Below, in pieces: positions 23,071 to 26,335 of a DNA stretch of 26,335 bases; within the stretch, counting starts at the first letter, position 1; each line of letters starts with the position of its first letter. This DNA is from a virus. The notes beneath the pieces were generated by a model. That model saw only the letters and a program-made list of their open reading frames with translations, made no database searches and was not told the DNA's origin. Both the position numbers and the translations under genes were made by a program. The stretch lies in IMG/VR virus record IMGVR_UViG_3300044568_001783, positions 1-26,335 of that record. One strand, written 5' to 3'.

Positions 23071-24111
23071 ATGACTACACTTACACATCCGCGTTTTGGT
23101 TTTTGTTGCAAATGGCTCAATGACCCCGAAGAATGCGGGGGCATGAAAGTCAATGCTGTGGACCGTGATATAAACGGAAGATCAACTACCATGCGCTGGC
23201 TTCGTGAGCATGCTGCCGAAGCCGATCAGCGGCAGTGGGACATCATGAACCATAACGCTGCCGCGGCCCTAAAAATGGTTGAGCGTGTGGGCGCAATGGA
23301 GCCCGAACGCAGAATGGTGCGACTGGGTTCAGAAATGTTACAGGGCTACACAGAACCCTCCTGGATAGATTGGTGGCAACGACGTGAAATTCAAGATCAC
23401 TGCGAACGCATATTCGCGCCGGTTGGTGATGCTGCTCGGCGTCTTGGCGTACGGCTATCCTTCCATCCAGGGCAATTTTGTGTACTGGCAAGCGAATCGG
23501 ATGAGATCGTTGAACGATCCATACTGGAATTTGAGTATCACGCTGATATGGCGCGGTGGATGGGTTACGGCGCTGACTGGCACGATCATGGATTTAAAAT
23601 CAACGTGCATCTCTCGGGCAAAGGTGGCCCTGCTAAGTTTTTGCGCACTCTAGGCAGACTAAGTACAGAAGCCCGAAACTTAATCACAATAGAAAATGAT
23701 GAACTTACAAATGGAATTGATGTTACCTTGGCCGTGGCTGATCATGTGGCTCTTGTGTTGGATATCCATCACCACTGGATCAACAGCGGAGAATACATTA
23801 CCCCTACGGATCCACGTGCGCAACGGGTTATTGAGTCTTGGCGTGGTGTTCGTCCTGCACTACATTACTCAGTTAGTCGTGAAGACTGCCTTGTTGACCA
23901 CTCTCGCACAGTAAAACCTGACTTGAGTGCGCTGTTGGCACAGGGTTACAAAAAGCAAAAACTTCGAGCACATTCTGACTTCATGTGGAATGATGCTGTA
24001 AATAAATGGGCTGTTACCTTTGCAAATCAATGGGACATTCAAGTAGAAGCTAAAGGTAAAAACTTGGCTACCGAAATGGTCCATGCACAATGGCAACAAC
24101 TGAAATCATAA
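23071..24111 (+). CDS. uvdE: UV-damage endonuclease, UvdE family
   Basis: Nicks DNA 5' of UV photoproducts, starting an alternative excision repair. At 346 residues it has the TIM-barrel fold of the family. Metal-site motifs are in order: RFGFCCKW near the start, RLSFHPGQFCVL at 128-139 (H132), ITIENDE (E208), LDIHHHW (D231 and the histidines), HYSVSRED (H265), AHSDFMW (H301) and VEAKGK (E326). All expected ligands are present. It is an unusual repair gene for a phage but fits one exposed to sunlight in surface water. It has its own promoter and seems leaderless. The 3' end overlaps the radical SAM gene by 22 bases. Confidence 0.94.
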   Translation: MTTLTHPRFGFCCKWLNDPEECGGMKVNAVDRDINGRSTTMRWLREHAAEADQRQWDIMNHNAAAALKMVERVGAMEPERRMVRLGSEMLQGYTEPSWIDWWQRREIQDHCERIFAPVGDAARRLGVRLSFHPGQFCVLASESDEIVERSILEFEYHADMARWMGYGADWHDHGFKINVHLSGKGGPAKFLRTLGRLSTEARNLITIENDELTNGIDVTLAVADHVALVLDIHHHWINSGEYITPTDPRAQRVIESWRGVRPALHYSVSREDCLVDHSRTVKPDLSALLAQGYKKQKLRAHSDFMWNDAVNKWAVTFANQWDIQVEAKGKNLATEMVHAQWQQLKS

Positions 24112-25247
24112 ATTTTAACAAAAATCCAAATTGGTACTGTGCTAACATTCATGCCGGATTATATTTAACACTAGATTTTAAAGGTAATTTACAGGTCGCT
24201 CCGTGTGTGTTGTTTAATAATCCACAAACAGTCAATGAGGAAACACTCACTGATCAGTCAATTTTTAATAATTCGTTTCTTGAAGAAATAAGACAAAATC
24301 ACAAACAAGACAAACAATTGTCCGGCACATGTAAAAGATGCGATCCTGTGTTGTGCAACGGAACAGGGCCAGCCAACAGGTCATCAGACAATTTGGCTTA
24401 TGTAAAAGATCAATTATTATATGATCAACCAGGACCAAAACTTCTTAGCCTACAAATTAGCACTTTATGTAACTTGGCTTGCACCACGTGTGGACCAATG
24501 TTTAGTTCAAAATGGCGATCATTGGGAGGGAAATTTCCAAGAGTGGTATCGTCTCTAAGAGAAGATAAAATTCGATCTGCACTAAGAAATATAAATTTTC
24601 AAAACTTAGAGACTGTACATATCCTAGGTGGAGAACCGTTTTTGGACAGTATACACGAGGTGGTGCTTGAAGAATTAATGCGATATGGAAAAAATATTAC
24701 CATACGTTATGACACCAATGCCACACAGTTTCCATCATCATACACTATAAAATTGTGGAAAATGTTTAAACTAGTAAAAATTAAATTCAGCATAGATGGC
24801 ATTGGTGAATCATTTGAATACTTGCGTTGGCCTGCAAAATGGAAATCAGTTGAACAAAATATGTTAAACATGGTACAACTACTTCCTAGCAATGTGATGT
24901 TTGGACTGCGGCCAGCCATTGGATTTTTAAATCTGCACCTTGTTAAGAACATCAGAGATTGGTATGAAAAAAATATACCTACCAATCGTGAAGGCGATCC
25001 AACTGAATTTGAATACAATGGAGTATACGGTGTTTTTTCTGGTAATTTTATTACATCTGAGTTTAAACAAGAATTAAATCAAACATACGATTCTGCTGAT
25101 CCCATACATCAAGTATTACCCAGAGTAATTAATACAACTCCACAAAATCTTGTACAAATAAAAAAACAGCTTGAAAAAATTGATGAACTACGAGGCACAG
25201 ATTACAAAATTGGATTGCCTCACTTGGTAAAGTATCTTAATGTTTAA
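24090..25247 (+). CDS. Radical SAM protein with extra cysteine cluster
   Basis: A 385-residue iron-sulfur enzyme. The SAM-binding CxxxCxxC is at C127, C131, C134 (CNLACTTC), followed by ILGGEPF at 178-184 and FSIDG. An N-terminal group of cysteines (C39, C81, C84, C89) could bind a second cluster, as in twitch/SPASM-type proteins, but here it lies before the core and not after it. This arrangement is known to me from T4-like aquatic phages, where the function is undetermined. It is more AT-rich than uvdE and starts within the end of that gene. Confidence 0.9.
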   Translation: MATTEIINFNKNPNWYCANIHAGLYLTLDFKGNLQVAPCVLFNNPQTVNEETLTDQSIFNNSFLEEIRQNHKQDKQLSGTCKRCDPVLCNGTGPANRSSDNLAYVKDQLLYDQPGPKLLSLQISTLCNLACTTCGPMFSSKWRSLGGKFPRVVSSLREDKIRSALRNINFQNLETVHILGGEPFLDSIHEVVLEELMRYGKNITIRYDTNATQFPSSYTIKLWKMFKLVKIKFSIDGIGESFEYLRWPAKWKSVEQNMLNMVQLLPSNVMFGLRPAIGFLNLHLVKNIRDWYEKNIPTNREGDPTEFEYNGVYGVFSGNFITSEFKQELNQTYDSADPIHQVLPRVINTTPQNLVQIKKQLEKIDELRGTDYKIGLPHLVKYLNV

Positions 25248-25530
25248 TGCACTGTCAACTATTTTTGATTGGATAAAAAGTGATTACAAGACCCACCCTT
25301 TTAGGTTTGTCATGGAAGTATTGGCTTGGGCTATCAGCATTGGTTGTAGTATCGCAATGGCGATCACTCTACCAAATCCACCCTTCTTTGCTCTTTATCC
25401 TGTGTGGATCACTGGCTGCACTATCTATGCCTGGGCTGCTTGGACTCGCCGAAGTTTTGGGATGTTGGCTAACTACCTTCTGCTCACGACTATTGACACT
25501 ATTGCGTTGATTCGACTGTTGATGCTGTAA
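25240..25530 (+). CDS. Small multi-pass membrane protein
   Basis: A 96-residue protein with about three hydrophobic segments: residues 22-44 (RFVMEVLAWAISIGCSIAMA), 50-68 (FALYPVWITGCTIYAWAAW) and 74-95 (GMLANYLLLTTIDTIALIRLL). The block WIKSDYKTHPFRF and AAWTRRSFGMLANYLLL recall a conserved membrane protein of T4-like cyanophages and pelagiphages. No transport motif is visible. The start overlaps the radical SAM stop by eight bases; the stop codon lies within the Pho box of pstS. Confidence 0.85.
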   Translation: MFNALSTIFDWIKSDYKTHPFRFVMEVLAWAISIGCSIAMAITLPNPPFFALYPVWITGCTIYAWAAWTRRSFGMLANYLLLTTIDTIALIRLLML

Positions 25531-25559
25531 CAAAATTGTAATATGATTTGGCCTAAATA
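25525..25559 (+). promoter_or_regulatory. pstS: Pho box and promoter of pstS
   Basis: CTGTAAC (25525-25531), AAAA, TTGTAAT (25536-25542) form two direct heptamers with an 11-base period and match the E. coli Pho-box consensus at 14 of 18 positions. TAAATA at 25554-25559 lies 11 bases downstream as a -10, the spacing used in PhoB-activated promoters, and no separate -35 is needed. This predicts induction by host PhoB under phosphate limitation. Confidence 0.75.
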
Positions 25560-25583
25560 GTTGTGAACTACAAAGGAGAAATC

Positions 25584-26335
25584 ATGTTCAAATATTTACT
25601 GACACTACTGACCGCTGTGGCGGTTACAGCACAAGCAGCCGACATCACAGGGGCTGGAGCAACCTTCCCTTATCCAATCTACGCCAAGTGGGCCGAAGCC
25701 TACAAGAAAGAAACTGGCGTGGGATTGAACTATCAATCAATTGGTTCATCAGGCGGCATTCGTCAGATCAACAACAAAACAGTGGCCTTTGGTGCAACTG
25801 ATGCACCAGTCAAAGGTGAAGACCTTGACAAGCTGGGTCAGGTGCAATTCCCTGCTGTTATTGGCGGAACAGTACCTGTGATCAACTTGGAAGGATTTAA
25901 ACCTGGCGAATTACAAATTACCGGTGCAGTAATGGCAGAAGTGTTCATGGGCAACATTGTGAAGTGGAACGACCCAAAATTATTGGCGTTGAATCCCGGC
26001 AAAAAGTTACCTGATCAAAATATCACAGTGGTACATCGTGCTGATGGATCAGGCACAACATTCAACTGGACAGACTATCTCACAACCGTTAGTCCTGAAT
26101 GGGCCAGCCGAGTGGGTCGTGGTGCCGCGGTAAAATGGCCGGCTGCTAGTTCGGTGGGCGGCAAAGGCAACGAAGGTGTTGCGGCAAACGTTAACCGAGT
26201 AAAAGGTGCCATTGGATATGTTGAGTATGCTTATGTTAAAAAGAACAACATGACATTCATGCAGTTGCAAAACAAAAATGGTAAATTTGTCAGCCCAGAC
26301 GATCTAACCTTTGCAGCCGCGGCAGCAGGTGCTGA
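25584..26335 (+). CDS. pstS: PstS, periplasmic phosphate-binding protein (3' end outside window)
   Basis: High-affinity phosphate receptor for the PstSCAB transporter. The first 250 residues are present and the frame is open to the window edge. A Sec signal peptide (residues 1-18, cut after AQA) precedes ADITGAGATFPYP. Phosphate-contact blocks are all there: GAGATFPYP, IGSSGGIRQI, FGATDAP and HRADGSGTTFNW. The sequence follows betaproteobacterial PstS closely. CAAAGGAGAA five bases upstream of the ATG is the ribosome binding site. Phage pstS is well known in cyanophages; here the host seems to be a betaproteobacterium. Confidence 0.96.
   Translation, partial: MFKYLLTLLTAVAVTAQAADITGAGATFPYPIYAKWAEAYKKETGVGLNYQSIGSSGGIRQINNKTVAFGATDAPVKGEDLDKLGQVQFPAVIGGTVPVINLEGFKPGELQITGAVMAEVFMGNIVKWNDPKLLALNPGKKLPDQNITVVHRADGSGTTFNWTDYLTTVSPEWASRVGRGAAVKWPAASSVGGKGNEGVAANVNRVKGAIGYVEYAYVKKNNMTFMQLQNKNGKFVSPDDLTFAAAAAGA

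Noticed and set aside
1-26335. CRISPR arrays, insertion sequences, integrase or attachment sites
   Set aside because: No regularly spaced direct repeats, transposase or integrase motifs, or terminal inverted repeats were seen on either strand.

Overview
The window reads as part of a large tailed phage genome, most likely a T4-like myovirus of the kind known from aquatic environments, infecting a betaproteobacterium. Evidence for a phage: densely packed genes with one- to four-base start/stop overlaps, a split nrdA/nrdB/glutaredoxin set, a free-standing GIY-YIG homing endonuclease, a PAAR spike-tip protein beside a large probable structural protein, an ATP-dependent T4-type DNA ligase, and many small conserved proteins whose sequences I recognise from T4-like cyanophages and pelagiphages (from memory, not searched). 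Evidence for a betaproteobacterial host: DnaK and PstS, both cellular-type genes, read like Burkholderiales proteins, and the promoters are near-consensus sigma-70 sites.

Layout. 1-4084: nucleotide reduction (nrdA 3' end, small membrane protein, conserved protein, nrdB, an opposing homing endonuclease, a PGDYG-family protein, glutaredoxin). 4084-6750: a small conserved protein, PAAR protein and a 693-residue probable virion protein. 6751-9641: a two-promoter intergenic region with a tiny pilin-like ORF, three small conserved genes, DNA ligase and another conserved gene. 9659-13431: an FG-GAP lipoprotein, a conserved protein, a promoter plus a candidate structured RNA, and a four-helix membrane protein with a zinc ribbon. 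13428-17946: a proteostasis and translation island, clpX-rpsU-hypothetical-dnaK-hsp20-clpS. 17943-20386: metallophosphoesterase and a glycosyltransferase-like gene (minus strand) around a small plus-strand gene. 20385-25530: UDP-sugar dehydrogenase, 2OG-Fe(II) oxygenase-like protein, amidinotransferase, UV-damage endonuclease, radical SAM protein and a small membrane protein. 25525-26335: a Pho box followed by pstS, cut by the window end.

How it fits together. Ribonucleotide reductase, glutaredoxin, ligase and UvdE support phage DNA synthesis and repair. ClpX, ClpS, DnaK and Hsp20 with the ribosomal protein bS21 would let the phage redirect host protein folding, degradation and translation. 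PstS under an apparent PhoB-type site would raise phosphate uptake when the host is starved. The most striking new observation is that the dnaK and hsp20 leaders share a hairpin whose lower stem covaries in five of six base pairs, followed by a UUGCU-hexaloop-AGGAG element in which the Shine-Dalgarno sequence could be sequestered as in ROSE-type RNA thermometers. No tRNA, CRISPR array or insertion sequence was recognised, and no gene-free stretch exceeds 300 bases; the longest (6751-6960 and about 11389-11602) are described in the feature list.
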